Part shown: piece after piece, positions 16,120 to 24,061 of the stretch
Layout of the letters: every line of letters begins with the position of its first letter
Numbering within the stretch: position 1 is the first letter of the stretch
Assembly (NCBI RefSeq): GCF_938045405.1
Contig: NZ_CALIMW010000173.1
Coordinates: 1 to 24,798, forward strand
Length of the DNA stretch: 24,798 nucleotides
Source: an uncultured Campylobacter sp.
GTDB lineage: Bacteria > Campylobacterota > Campylobacteria > Campylobacterales > Campylobacteraceae
Reading direction: 5' to 3'
The notes under the pieces: generated by a model
What the model saw: the letters and a program-made list of their open reading frames with translations, nothing else
Database searches by the model: none
Told to the model about the DNA's origin: nothing
Position numbers and translations under genes: made by a program

Positions 16120-16749
16120 CTAATTCGCAGATGCCTTTTGTCTAGCTCTAATCTCGCTTGCCTTTTTATCCGCTACGCTTCCTAACCGCCCTAAAAAATT
16201 TAGCGCGCCTGCTGCGATATTTAGCGCAAAAAGCCCAAATCCTACGCAGCCAAGCTTGAAATTTTGCTTAGCGATTTCGCGTTTGCAGCGGCTGCAAAGC
16301 ACTGGCTTGCAAGAATTACAAACCTCCGCGCAGCTTGCTGCGCTGGCAGAATCTCGCGCGCTTGCGAAATTACTTGTATCTGAAAAATTTTGCGTATCGG
16401 CGAAATTTTGCTCGCTAGCGAAATTTCGTGCACTTGATAAGTCTTGCGTCTGCGAAGAGTCCCGCTCGTCCTTACAATCTTTCGCATCCGAAGAATTCTT
16501 TCGATTTTCGCGACATTCCACGCTGGAAAAATCTTTAGAATTTTGCTCGCAGGACGCGAGATTCCGCTCGCTTATTTTGCTTGCTAAATTTACCGAAAAA
16601 TCTTGCGTATTTTCATCTAAATTTTTAGCTGCGTCTGCATTTTGGGCGCCATAGTCAGCGTTTTCGTTTATGCTAAAATCCCTAGCGTCCAAAGCCTCAC
16701 TAGTTTGGGCGGAGTTATCTGCTCCACCCTTTAAGCTTTGATTTTTCAT
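16120..16749 (-). CDS. Low-complexity protein with CxxC pairs and a C-terminal membrane segment
   Basis: I do not recognise this 209-residue protein. About 140 N-terminal residues are hydrophilic, rich in Asp/Ser/Asn/Ala, with near-repeats of six residues (NFASEQ, NFADTQ, NFSDTS, NFASAR). Next comes a compact cysteine motif, CNSCKPVLCSRC, that could bind zinc. It is followed by one hydrophobic segment (GCVGFGLFALNIAAGALNFL) and a basic tail (RARQKASAN). Without a signal peptide it would be tail-anchored, with the cysteine motif and repeats probably cytoplasmic. The ATG at 16749 has AAGG upstream. The gene lies 13 bp after the PepSY gene and before the response regulator, so it probably belongs to that operon. 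The 130-bp gap to the regulator gene could hold a secondary promoter. Confidence 0.65.
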   Translation of the reverse strand: MKNQSLKGGADNSAQTSEALDARDFSINENADYGAQNADAAKNLDENTQDFSVNLASKISERNLASCEQNSKDFSSVECRENRKNSSDAKDCKDERDSSQTQDLSSARNFASEQNFADTQNFSDTSNFASARDSASAASCAEVCNSCKPVLCSRCKREIAKQNFKLGCVGFGLFALNIAAGALNFLGRLGSVADKKASEIRARQKASAN

Positions 16750-16762
16750 CTCACGCCTTTGC

Positions 16763-17266
16763 TTATTTTTGACGCTGCAAGATCTGCTCGCCCGTAGCGG
16801 CGTCGATTAGCACCTCTTTTTTGCTCATGCCTTGGCGCAGTTTGACTTCGTATGCAGGCTTACCGCCGTTACTTTTTAAATCAACCTCGCGAAAATCCCA
16901 GCCGGCGTTTACGCTAAGTGCTTTGGCGCGAGCATCTGCGGCACTGATTTTGACCTGCGAATAATCAATTTTACTAGGCTTTAGCTTCTTTTGCGTTTGA
17001 GTCTTTAAAATTTCGCCGCTTTGAGCGTCGATTTTGATCTCGTTTTCGCTACCTTCTTTATGCGACTCTATCTCATAGACGAGCCTTCCGTGCTCATCGT
17101 CGATTTCTACGCTTTTTATAGTCGCGTCACCAAAGTTTTGCTGTGCGATCCCTATCGCTTGATCGAATGAAACTTTAGCATCTTTTTCGCTAAAGTTTCC
17201 TGCGTTTAATGCGCCTACAAGGGCGCATGTAGCGGCGAGCGCGCCTAAAGCTTTAAGATTTTTCAT
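16763..17266 (-). CDS. Secreted protein with two PepSY domains
   Basis: Periplasmic 167-aa protein. I chose the ATG at 17266, with AAAAGGA upstream and a good signal peptide (MKNLKALGALAATCALVGALNA); the TTG nine codons earlier lacks support. Two PepSY repeats follow. The first (~residues 28-88) contains VSFDQAIGIAQQ, VEIDDEHGRLVYEIE and IKIDAQSGEIL. The second (~100-166) contains ISAADARAKALS, KPAYEVKLRQG and VLIDAATGEQIL. Each ends in the typical [VI]xIDAxTGE[IV] strand. PepSY proteins are often encoded beside two-component systems and are thought to modulate sensors or proteases at the membrane. It is the first gene of the minus-strand operon and divergent from the phosphoethanolamine transferase gene, so it probably belongs to the same stress circuit. 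Confidence 0.85.
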   Translation of the reverse strand: MKNLKALGALAATCALVGALNAGNFSEKDAKVSFDQAIGIAQQNFGDATIKSVEIDDEHGRLVYEIESHKEGSENEIKIDAQSGEILKTQTQKKLKPSKIDYSQVKISAADARAKALSVNAGWDFREVDLKSNGGKPAYEVKLRQGMSKKEVLIDAATGEQILQRQK

Positions 17267-17326
17267 CTTTAATCCTTTTGATTTTATTTCCAAATTTTAT
17301 TTTGGATGGTGCAATTTTAAAATTCC

Positions 17327-17345
17327 AAGATGAAGCTAAGATGAA
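17327..17345 (+). promoter_or_regulatory. Candidate response-regulator operator (11-bp-phased direct repeat)
   Basis: AAGATGAA occurs twice (17327-17334 and 17338-17345) with start-to-start distance of 11 bp, one helical turn. On the minus strand it reads CATCTT-N5-CATCTT, the 6-N5-6 geometry of PmrA/OmpR-family boxes. It lies in the 207-bp divergent region between the PepSY gene (start 17266, -) and the EptA gene (start 17474, +), so one site could serve both directions. Confidence 0.5.
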
Positions 17346-17473
17346 TACGCGCGGAATTTTAAAATTTCACAAAAATTTTGCTGCGATTTGTGAGATACAA
17401 AGCGCGGAATTTCCGAGCATTTACCAAAACGCCGTAAAATTTCAACTTGAAATTTTATCTCAAGGAACGCTTC

Positions 17474-19090
17474 GTGCCTAGCTTTTTCAAAAATCCGTCG
17501 CAGCAGAAGCTTATTTTTCTAAGCTCGCTTGCTTTTGTGGCGTTTTTTAACTTCTCGTTTTTTAAAAATATCATAAATGCCTACGGAATTTCGGGGCTAA
17601 ATTTTATCTATCTTGTCTGCGACGCGGCAGCTTTGATCGCTTTTTTGACACTATTTTTTACGATTTTTAGCTCGCGTTATACAACCAAGCCGATTTTGAT
17701 GATATGCTTTTTTATTTCGTCGTTTACGGCGTATTTCATGGATAGCTATAACGTCGTAATCGATTCGGAGATGATCCGTAACGCAGCCCAGACAAACTTT
17801 GCCGAGTCAGCGGATCTTTTTAGCCCGAGACTAGCGATTTACGCGCTGGTGCTGGGCGTCTTGCCCTGCGTGCTGATTGCTCGCTCGCGCGTTAGCTACC
17901 GTCCGCTTAAATTTGAAATTTTAGCTAAGCTCAAAGTAGCGGGCATTTGCATAATAATCATCGCGGCGCTGCTTTTTGGATTTAGCAAATACTACGCGTC
18001 GTTTTTCAGAGAGCATAAAATTTTACGCAGCTACGCAAATCCCGGATATTGGATCTACAGCGGCGTTAAATTTGCCGCGAAATCTAAAAAGCAGGGCTCG
18101 CAGCCTCTGATGCAAATCGCTATGGACGCGCATATCGATAAAAATTCCACAAGTCCAAAAAAACTCGTCGTCGTAGTCGTGGGCGAAGCGGCAAGAGCGG
18201 ATAGATTTTCGCTAAACGGCTACGAGCGAGATACTAATCCGCTACTAGCCAAAGAGCAGGGCGTCGTAAGCCTAAGTAATACCCATTCTTGCGGCACTTC
18301 GACGGCGCAAAGCGTGCCGTGTATGTTTTCGCTGCTAAATCGCGATGAATTTAGCGTCGAAAAGGCTAACGAAGAGCAAAACGTACTGGACGTGCTAAAT
18401 CGCACCAACGACGTAGCGATTTTATGGCGCGATAACAATTCCGATTCCAAAGGTGTGGCGCTGCGCGTAAAATATCAGGATTTTAAAATTCCGCAAAATA
18501 ATCCGATCTGCGATGTGGAGTGCAGGGATGAGGGGATGCTTGCGGGGCTTGATAAATTTATCGCCGAAAACGCGGGCAAAGATGTATTAATCGTGCTGCA
18601 TCAGATGGGCAATCACGGGCCTGCGTATTTTAAGCGCTATAAGAAAGAATTTGAAAAATTTAGCCCCGTTTGCCGCGATAACGAGCTTGAAAACTGCTCG
18701 CAGCAAGAAATTTCAAATGCCTACGATAACGCGATTTTATACACGGATTATTTTTTAAGTAGGGTTATAAATTTTTTAAAACCGTATTCTAAGACGCACG
18801 AAACGGCGATGATCTATATGAGCGATCACGGCGAGAGCCTCGGCGAGGGCGGCGTTTATCTGCACGGCATGCCCTATCTTTTCGCTCCCGAGGCGCAAAA
18901 GCATATCGGCGCTATCGTTTGGCTAGGTGAGGGAAAAATGCGCGAAAGATACGATCTGAGCGTACTTAAATCGCATAAGGACGATGCTTTTTCGCACGAT
19001 AATCTTTTTCACACGCTGCTTGGAATTTTTGAAGTAAATACCAAGGTGTATAACAAGGATTTGGATATTTTAAATGGAGTGAAAAATTAG
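17474..19090 (+). CDS. eptA: EptA/EptC-type phosphoethanolamine transferase
   Basis: Inner-membrane enzyme that transfers phosphoethanolamine from phosphatidylethanolamine to lipid A or, as reported for C. jejuni EptC, also to other surface targets. It lowers negative surface charge and raises resistance to cationic peptides. GTG start at 17474 with AAGGA at 17462-17466; 538 aa. Five hydrophobic segments lie in residues ~12-175. The periplasmic sulfatase-fold domain has the zinc ligand in VVVGEAARADRFSLNGYERD (E237), SCGTSTAQSVPCMFS with the likely nucleophile T276 flanked by C272 and C282, and MSDHGESLGEGGVYLHGMPY with further zinc ligands. MIRNAAQTNFAESADL in the membrane-proximal loop is also typical. 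It is divergent from the PepSY/regulator operon and probably a target of that regulator. Confidence 0.93.
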   Translation: MPSFFKNPSQQKLIFLSSLAFVAFFNFSFFKNIINAYGISGLNFIYLVCDAAALIAFLTLFFTIFSSRYTTKPILMICFFISSFTAYFMDSYNVVIDSEMIRNAAQTNFAESADLFSPRLAIYALVLGVLPCVLIARSRVSYRPLKFEILAKLKVAGICIIIIAALLFGFSKYYASFFREHKILRSYANPGYWIYSGVKFAAKSKKQGSQPLMQIAMDAHIDKNSTSPKKLVVVVVGEAARADRFSLNGYERDTNPLLAKEQGVVSLSNTHSCGTSTAQSVPCMFSLLNRDEFSVEKANEEQNVLDVLNRTNDVAILWRDNNSDSKGVALRVKYQDFKIPQNNPICDVECRDEGMLAGLDKFIAENAGKDVLIVLHQMGNHGPAYFKRYKKEFEKFSPVCRDNELENCSQQEISNAYDNAILYTDYFLSRVINFLKPYSKTHETAMIYMSDHGESLGEGGVYLHGMPYLFAPEAQKHIGAIVWLGEGKMRERYDLSVLKSHKDDAFSHDNLFHTLLGIFEVNTKVYNKDLDILNGVKN

Positions 19091-19134
19091 AATTTCGCAC
19101 TAAATTTCGTCGTAAATTGTGAGTGAAATTTTAG

Positions 19135-19152
19135 CAATAAAAAATTTTATTG
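19135..19152. terminator. AT-rich palindrome between convergent eptA and lysR
   Basis: Inverted repeat CAATAAAA / TTTTATTG (8-bp arms, 2-base centre) lies 45 bp after the eptA stop and upstream of the LysR gene end on the other strand. The A and T runs on both sides could support bidirectional termination, but there is no GC-rich stem, so this is weak. Confidence 0.3.
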
Positions 19153-19294
19153 GCAAAATTCTAATTTAAGCTTAGTTTGAAATTTTACCTAAACTTGAGC
19201 AAAATCTGCTCTAAAATTTTTTATGCAAAAGCTAATGCAGAGGCAAAGTGCTACAAAATCTCAATCTCTCATTTATCGTTGCGAGATATGAATT

Positions 19295-20200
19295 TTAAAT
19301 TTCATTAGAAATTTTACGTGCAGTTTTGATAAATGCCTGCGCTAGATGGTTTAGACGTTTGCCTTTTTTGTAGGCGATTATCAGCGTATTATCGAGCTCG
19401 CGCGCGCCTACATCAAAGAGCTTTATCCTGCTCACCTTATCCTCTTTTATCATCTGCGGTATGCTAAAGCACGCTCCTGCGCCGCTTGCGACGATAGCAT
19501 TGGCGATATCAAAGGTCTCCGTACGACACAGCACTTTCGGCGCAAAGCCTGCGGCGGCAAAAAATGCATCTATCTGCTCGGCGCTTCTTAGGCTTTGATT
19601 AGGCAGGATGAATCTTTCCTCTTTTAAGCGCGAAATGTCAATTTTGGGAACAGATTCGTTTTTAAACTCAAGCGAGAGCGGATGGGTGGAGCTTAGAGCG
19701 ACATAGGTTTTTTGCGTTAGAATTTTAACCCCGTCAAGCCCGCTCATATCGATGGGCAGTATCAGCATACCGACATCAAGATCACCTTGAAGTAGCATTT
19801 CGCGAATGCTAAGCGCAGAAGAAAACTGCGTGATTTGTAGATCCGAATCCTTAAATTTCTTGCAAAACATCGGCAGTAGCGACGGCAGTAGATTATAGCC
19901 GTTTTGCGAAAAACCGATGCGAATTTTATCATTTTTTACGCCGCTTATTTCAGAGATATCGTTTTTTAGGTCGTTTATGGCATCAAAAATGACTTTGGCT
20001 TTACTAGCATAAATTTTTCCCGCGTGCGTAAGCGAAATGGGATTACTCGTGCGGTTAAAAAGCTGCGTTCCAAGCTCACGTTCCAGTGATAAAATGCTCT
20101 GTGATAGCGACGGCTGCGGGATTTTAAGTGCCTCGGCAGCCTTAGTAAAGCTACGGAATTCTGCTACTTTTAATACTAGCTCCATGCGATGCAAATTCAT
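19295..20200 (-). CDS. LysR-family transcriptional regulator divergent from mfrABE
   Basis: DNA-binding regulator, 301 aa, of normal LysR length. The N-terminal helix-turn-helix is clear (FTKAAEALKIPQPSLSQSILSLERELG, residues ~18-45), followed by the LysR pattern NRTSNPISLTHAGKIY. The C-terminal effector-binding domain starts near residue 90 (DKIRIGFSQNGYNLLP). The ATG at 20200 has a GGAGAGG-type ribosome-binding site on the minus strand. It is transcribed away from mfrA, sharing a 141-bp promoter region with a dyad containing T-N11-A (20293-20310). This is the usual layout for a LysR protein controlling its neighbour. The effector may be fumarate or another dicarboxylate, but that is inference. 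Confidence 0.9.
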   Translation of the reverse strand: MNLHRMELVLKVAEFRSFTKAAEALKIPQPSLSQSILSLERELGTQLFNRTSNPISLTHAGKIYASKAKVIFDAINDLKNDISEISGVKNDKIRIGFSQNGYNLLPSLLPMFCKKFKDSDLQITQFSSALSIREMLLQGDLDVGMLILPIDMSGLDGVKILTQKTYVALSSTHPLSLEFKNESVPKIDISRLKEERFILPNQSLRSAEQIDAFFAAAGFAPKVLCRTETFDIANAIVASGAGACFSIPQMIKEDKVSRIKLFDVGARELDNTLIIAYKKGKRLNHLAQAFIKTARKISNEI

Positions 20201-20254
20201 TTAGCCTCTCCAATTGATAATTTAATTCTTATGAAATGATACACTAAATAATAT

Positions 20255-20283
20255 TTGACTTATGTTAAAAATGAAACTAAAAT
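20255..20283 (+). promoter_or_regulatory. Sigma-70 promoter of mfrABE
   Basis: TTGACT (20255-20260), a 17-bp spacer and TAAAAT (20278-20283) lie 58 bp before the mfrA start codon. The 11-mer TATTTGACTTA (20252-20262) is identical to that at the promoter of the first Tat flavoprotein (8267-8277). Confidence 0.65.
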
Positions 20284-20292
20284 TACGCTTTT

Positions 20293-20310
20293 AGTTTAGA
20301 ACTTTAAACT
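20293..20310. promoter_or_regulatory. Candidate LysR-type binding site
   Basis: Inverted repeat AGTTTA-N6-TAAACT containing a T-N11-A core (T20295, A20307). It sits just downstream of the mfr -10 element, about where transcription would start. Binding there would be expected to repress mfrABE, or the site could serve the divergent lysR gene. Confidence 0.4.
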
Positions 20311-20341
20311 TAAGCTAAGAATTTCTCAAATGGAGAGGAAA

Positions 20342-22222
20342 ATGAGCGAATCAAATTTCAACAGACGCGATTTCTTAAAATCCGCCTGTATCAGCGTCGG
20401 CGCGCTTAGCCTTAGCGGCTGCGTGGATACCGACAAAAGTAAAAGCGCAGACGGCGGCAACGAAGGCGGCCTTCCTAGTGTGGACGTACTTGTTATTGGC
20501 TCGGGAGGCGCGGGTTTGCGTGCAGCCGTAGCGGTAAGAAAGAGTAATCCAAATCTCAGCGTCGTAGTAGCTACGAAGATGATGCCTTCGCGCAACGCCA
20601 CCTGTATGGCGGAAGGCGGTATCAACGGCGTTACGAGCTTCGCAAACGGCGATTCATACAAGCTTCACGCCTACGACACCGTAAAGGGCGGCGCATATCT
20701 CGTAGATCAGGACGCCGCGATTAAATTTTGCGAGCTTGCAGGCCCTACGATTGCCGAGATGGATTATATCGGCACGCTGTTTTCCAGAAACGCCAGTGGC
20801 GGCGTGGACGGCAAAGAAAGCGGCGTCCCTGGCGGCGTAGCACAGCGCTTTATGGGCGGCGCGTCTAAAAAACGATGCAACTACTCCGCCGATAAGACGG
20901 GTCATATCTTGATGCACGCCTGTTTTGACGATGCGGTCAGCAACGGCGTGAAATTTCTAATCGATCACGAGTTGCTTGAGATCAGCGCTCCTGACGGCAA
21001 ATGCGAGGGCGTCGTGCTTCGAAATATCCAAACCGGCGATTTTTATCCCGTGCTTTGCAAAGCCTTGGTAATCGCAACGGGCGGATATACGAGGATGTTT
21101 TACAACCGCACCTCGGTGCCTTATATCGCTACCGGCGACGGTATCGCGGCAGCACTGCGCGCGGGTCTTGGATTTAGCGATCCGGAGATGGTGCAGTTTC
21201 ATCCGACCGGTATCAAAAGCGGCGGTGCGCTCATTACCGAAGCTGCGCGCGGCGAGGGCGGATATCTGCTCAATAACAAAGGCGAGCGCTTTATGAAAAA
21301 CTACCACGAAAAGATGGAGCTTGCGCCGCGCGATGTCGTAGCTCGCGCGATCGAAACCGAGATTCGCGAGGGTAGGGGATACGGCGAGGGGCTAGGCGCA
21401 TACGTGCTACTTGACGTAAGACATCTCGGAAAAGATAAAATTTTAAAAGCCCTTCCTAAGATCAGACACACCGCCATTTTGTTTGAGGGTATCGATCTAA
21501 TCGAGGAGCCGATTCCGATTCGTCCGACCGCACACTACTCGATGGGCGGCATCGAAGTGTCTAAATTCGGCGATATGAGCACTAAAATTTCGGGGCTTTA
21601 CACCGCGGGCGAAGCGTCTTGCATTTCGATCCACGGCGCAAACCGCTTGGGCGGAAATTCTTTGACCGACGCAGTCGTAACGGGCAAGCTCGCAGGACTA
21701 GGCGCAGCGGATTATGCCGCGAAGCAGGAGGGATTCGGCTCGGGTAAAAGAGCGAGCGAGCTGGCGCAAAAATGGCAGGCTAAATTTAAGCAGATCGCAA
21801 ACGGCTCGGGCAAGGCAAACGAGATGTATGAGTTGCGCGAAGAGCTAGGCGCGCAGCTTTGGGACAATATGGGCATCTTTAGAACCGGCGAGAAGCTCGA
21901 TCTGCTTTCGCAAAATTTAGAGAGTATCAGAGCGCGCTACGACGAGCTGCACGTCGCGGATATAAATCCGGTTATGAATACCGCATTTACCGACTACGTC
22001 GAGCTTGGAAATTTAATCCTGCTTGCGCGCTGTGCGTGTTTGGCTGCGCAAAAGAGGCTGGAAAGCCGCGGCGCACATACCAGAGAGGACTATCCGAAGC
22101 GCGACGATAAAAATTTCTTAAAGCACAGTATCGTGACGATGAACGACACAGGAGAGCTAAGCTTGGGCTACAAAGAGGTCGTCGTTACGGAATTCTCTCT
22201 TGACGGAAGGAAACCTCAATGA
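20342..22222 (+). CDS. mfrA: 8-methylmenaquinol:fumarate reductase flavoprotein subunit
   Basis: Catalytic FAD subunit of the periplasmic Mfr complex (formerly annotated SdhA), reducing fumarate to succinate. The ATG at 20342 follows GGAGAGG; the ATG at 20330 lies before that site and is unlikely. 626 aa. Tat signal: NRRDFLK at residues 7-13. FAD domain: VIGSGGAGLRAA. The usual flavin-linking His is Ala86 (RNATCMAEGG); Wolinella MfrA also has Ala86 and binds FAD non-covalently, which distinguishes Mfr from true Sdh/Frd. Catalytic motifs are intact: QFHPTG, TEAARGEGG, APRDVV, TAHYSMGG and GANRLGGNSL. After the Tat hydrophobic region comes LSGC (C27), a possible lipobox. The gene overlaps mfrB by 4 bp (ATGA). 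Confidence 0.95.
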   Translation: MSESNFNRRDFLKSACISVGALSLSGCVDTDKSKSADGGNEGGLPSVDVLVIGSGGAGLRAAVAVRKSNPNLSVVVATKMMPSRNATCMAEGGINGVTSFANGDSYKLHAYDTVKGGAYLVDQDAAIKFCELAGPTIAEMDYIGTLFSRNASGGVDGKESGVPGGVAQRFMGGASKKRCNYSADKTGHILMHACFDDAVSNGVKFLIDHELLEISAPDGKCEGVVLRNIQTGDFYPVLCKALVIATGGYTRMFYNRTSVPYIATGDGIAAALRAGLGFSDPEMVQFHPTGIKSGGALITEAARGEGGYLLNNKGERFMKNYHEKMELAPRDVVARAIETEIREGRGYGEGLGAYVLLDVRHLGKDKILKALPKIRHTAILFEGIDLIEEPIPIRPTAHYSMGGIEVSKFGDMSTKISGLYTAGEASCISIHGANRLGGNSLTDAVVTGKLAGLGAADYAAKQEGFGSGKRASELAQKWQAKFKQIANGSGKANEMYELREELGAQLWDNMGIFRTGEKLDLLSQNLESIRARYDELHVADINPVMNTAFTDYVELGNLILLARCACLAAQKRLESRGAHTREDYPKRDDKNFLKHSIVTMNDTGELSLGYKEVVVTEFSLDGRKPQ

Positions 22223-23193
22223 AATTTATCATAGACCGCTTCGACGGAAGCAAAAATTATAAGCAAGCCTATGAGCTTAGTTTAGAGCAGATAAAAGGAA
22301 AGACCCTGCTTGGAGTTTTGCAATTTATAAAGCAAAATTTAGACATCACTTTAAATTTTACCGCAGCGTGCCGTATGGCGATATGCGGAGCCTGTGCCGT
22401 AAGGGTAAACGGACACTCATATCTTGCCTGCGATACCAAAATGGAGGCTCTGCTTGCAGAGTATGAGAACCCCGATAGCTTTACGATCTCTCCGCTAAAT
22501 AATTTTCGAGTGATCTCGGATCTAGTAGTGGATTGGGAACCTAGTATCGAAAATTTAAGAAAGATTAAACCTACTATTACTCCTAAGAAAGAATTTAGCG
22601 CCGAAAAGGGCTGTAAACAAAGCCCTGAGCAGATGGAACGCGTAAAAAAGCAGTGGGATTGCATACTTTGCGGCTGCTGCGCTAGCGAATGCAATAAACT
22701 AGAAGCAGACGCGAGCGATTATATGCAGCCCTTTGTTTTTACCCATGCAAATCGTGCCGCATTTGATTCAAGAAGCAGGGACGCTATGCCTCATCTAAAG
22801 CCTGCGGTTCTAAACGGATTATGGCTATGCGTACACTGCCAAGAGTGCGCCGATCGCTGCCCTAAAGGCATAAGCGCTCAAAGCGATATTACCGCACTTC
22901 GCGCCTTAGCGATGAAAAAAGGACTTACCGCAGGAAGCGGTCCAGGACATGCGGAAGCATTCCTGCTAGACATCGTAGAGGGAAGCGGAAGATTAAACGA
23001 GATCAAGCTTGCTTTAAGAAGCGAAGGCGTATTTGCCAATATGGGCAAGATGGACGTAGCGGCAAATTTAATGGCTGCGGGTAAGATGAATCCTTTGCAC
23101 GTATTCGGAGGCGAGGAGATTGAAGGACATGCAGGACTCGTTAAGATGATAGAGGCCGCACGCAAAGCTCAAGCTAGTGGCGAGATAGAATAA
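22219..23193 (+). CDS. mfrB: 8-methylmenaquinol:fumarate reductase iron-sulfur subunit
   Basis: Electron-transfer subunit, 324 aa, carrying electrons from the MfrE side to FAD in MfrA. The [2Fe-2S] ligands are C51, C56, C59 and C71 (CRMAICGACAVRVNGHSYLAC). The C-terminal half has WDCILCGCCASEC for [4Fe-4S], and CVHCQECADRCPKG contributing to the [3Fe-4S] and [4Fe-4S] centres, as in SdhB/FrdB. It is about 80 residues longer than a classical FrdB because of a C-terminal extension (MAAGKMNPLHVFGGEEIEGH), typical of the non-classical group. It has no signal peptide, so it must be exported by hitch-hiking with Tat-targeted MfrA, as reported for Wolinella. The start overlaps the mfrA stop (ATGA), and mfrE begins 10 bp after the stop. 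Confidence 0.95.
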   Translation: MKFIIDRFDGSKNYKQAYELSLEQIKGKTLLGVLQFIKQNLDITLNFTAACRMAICGACAVRVNGHSYLACDTKMEALLAEYENPDSFTISPLNNFRVISDLVVDWEPSIENLRKIKPTITPKKEFSAEKGCKQSPEQMERVKKQWDCILCGCCASECNKLEADASDYMQPFVFTHANRAAFDSRSRDAMPHLKPAVLNGLWLCVHCQECADRCPKGISAQSDITALRALAMKKGLTAGSGPGHAEAFLLDIVEGSGRLNEIKLALRSEGVFANMGKMDVAANLMAAGKMNPLHVFGGEEIEGHAGLVKMIEAARKAQASGEIE

Positions 23194-23203
23194 GGAGGAG
23201 AGG

Positions 23204-24061
23204 ATGAATAACGAATTTGCATTTTTCCCGGGTTGCGTTTTAAGTCAAGCCGCAAAGGAATCTAAAATTTCACTTGAAGCGATCGCTCCGGTGCTGGGTA
23301 TTAAACTTCACGAGATAAAAGGCTGGAGCTGCTGCGGAGCTAGTCAAGCTCAATGCGTCGATCCTATGGCAAGCTTAGTAGCCAATGCCAGAAACATCGC
23401 GCTAGCCGAGGGTATGAATATGCCTCTGCTAACTACCTGCTCCACCTGTATGCTAACTCTAACTAAAGCAAAGCTTGCGTTGGATAAGGGAGCCAAAAGC
23501 TATATCAATACCTTTTTAAAAGAGGGCGGTATGCAGTATCAGGGAAGCACCGAGATAACGAGCTTGCTTTGGGTGCTATATCAAAGCTTAGACACTCTAA
23601 AAGCCAAGGTCACGAGACCGCTAACAAACTTAAAAGTAGCTCTATTTTACGGCTGCCACTCATTAAGACCGGAGCGCGAGCTTAAAAAGGAGAGCTCTAC
23701 CAATCCGAAAAGCTTTGAAGCGGTAGTTAGCGCACTTGGCGCTCAGATAGTGCCTTTTGAAAAACGCCTTGATTGCTGCGGCTTTCACGCTAGCTATCCA
23801 GCGGTAAAATCGGTATCAAAAATGTCAAGCGAGATCGTAAATGACGCTGCCGAGCATGGAGCGGACGTCGTAGTTACTCCTTGTCCGCTATGCCAGATGC
23901 AGCTTGATATCTATCAGGAGCGATACCAAGAAGCGACGAATTCTAAAGCAAGAAAGCCGATCATCCACCTATCCCAGCTGGTAGGGCTTGCACTTGGGCT
24001 AAGCAACGAGCAGCTAGGGCTAAACATCAATATCCAAGATGCAACGAGATTGGTAAGCTGA
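23204..24061 (+). CDS. mfrE: 8-methylmenaquinol:fumarate reductase subunit E (CCG-domain membrane-anchoring subunit)
   Basis: HdrB/SdhE-like subunit of 285 aa that associates the Mfr dimer with the membrane and quinol pool. Two cysteine-rich CCG domains are visible. The first has FFPGC, GWSCCGASQAQC and TTCSTCM; the second has YGCHSLRP, LDCCGFHASYP and VTPCPLCQMQLD. In HdrB this motif type binds Fe-S clusters. There are no clear transmembrane helices and no signal peptide, as expected for the family. AAGGAGGAG precedes the ATG at 23204, a strong ribosome-binding site. It is the last gene of mfrABE; a hairpin follows the stop directly. Confidence 0.94.
   Translation: MNNEFAFFPGCVLSQAAKESKISLEAIAPVLGIKLHEIKGWSCCGASQAQCVDPMASLVANARNIALAEGMNMPLLTTCSTCMLTLTKAKLALDKGAKSYINTFLKEGGMQYQGSTEITSLLWVLYQSLDTLKAKVTRPLTNLKVALFYGCHSLRPERELKKESSTNPKSFEAVVSALGAQIVPFEKRLDCCGFHASYPAVKSVSKMSSEIVNDAAEHGADVVVTPCPLCQMQLDIYQERYQEATNSKARKPIIHLSQLVGLALGLSNEQLGLNINIQDATRLVS

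Noticed and set aside
17278..17481. 67-codon plus-strand open frame ahead of eptA
   Set aside because: It starts at a TTG without a ribosome-binding site, runs through the divergent promoter region and the putative operator, and overlaps the eptA start.
20342..24061. Annotating the operon as succinate dehydrogenase sdhABE
   Set aside because: The Tat signal on the flavoprotein, Ala86 in place of the flavin-linking His, and the CCG-domain third subunit match the methylmenaquinol:fumarate reductase characterised in Wolinella, which lacked detectable succinate oxidation.
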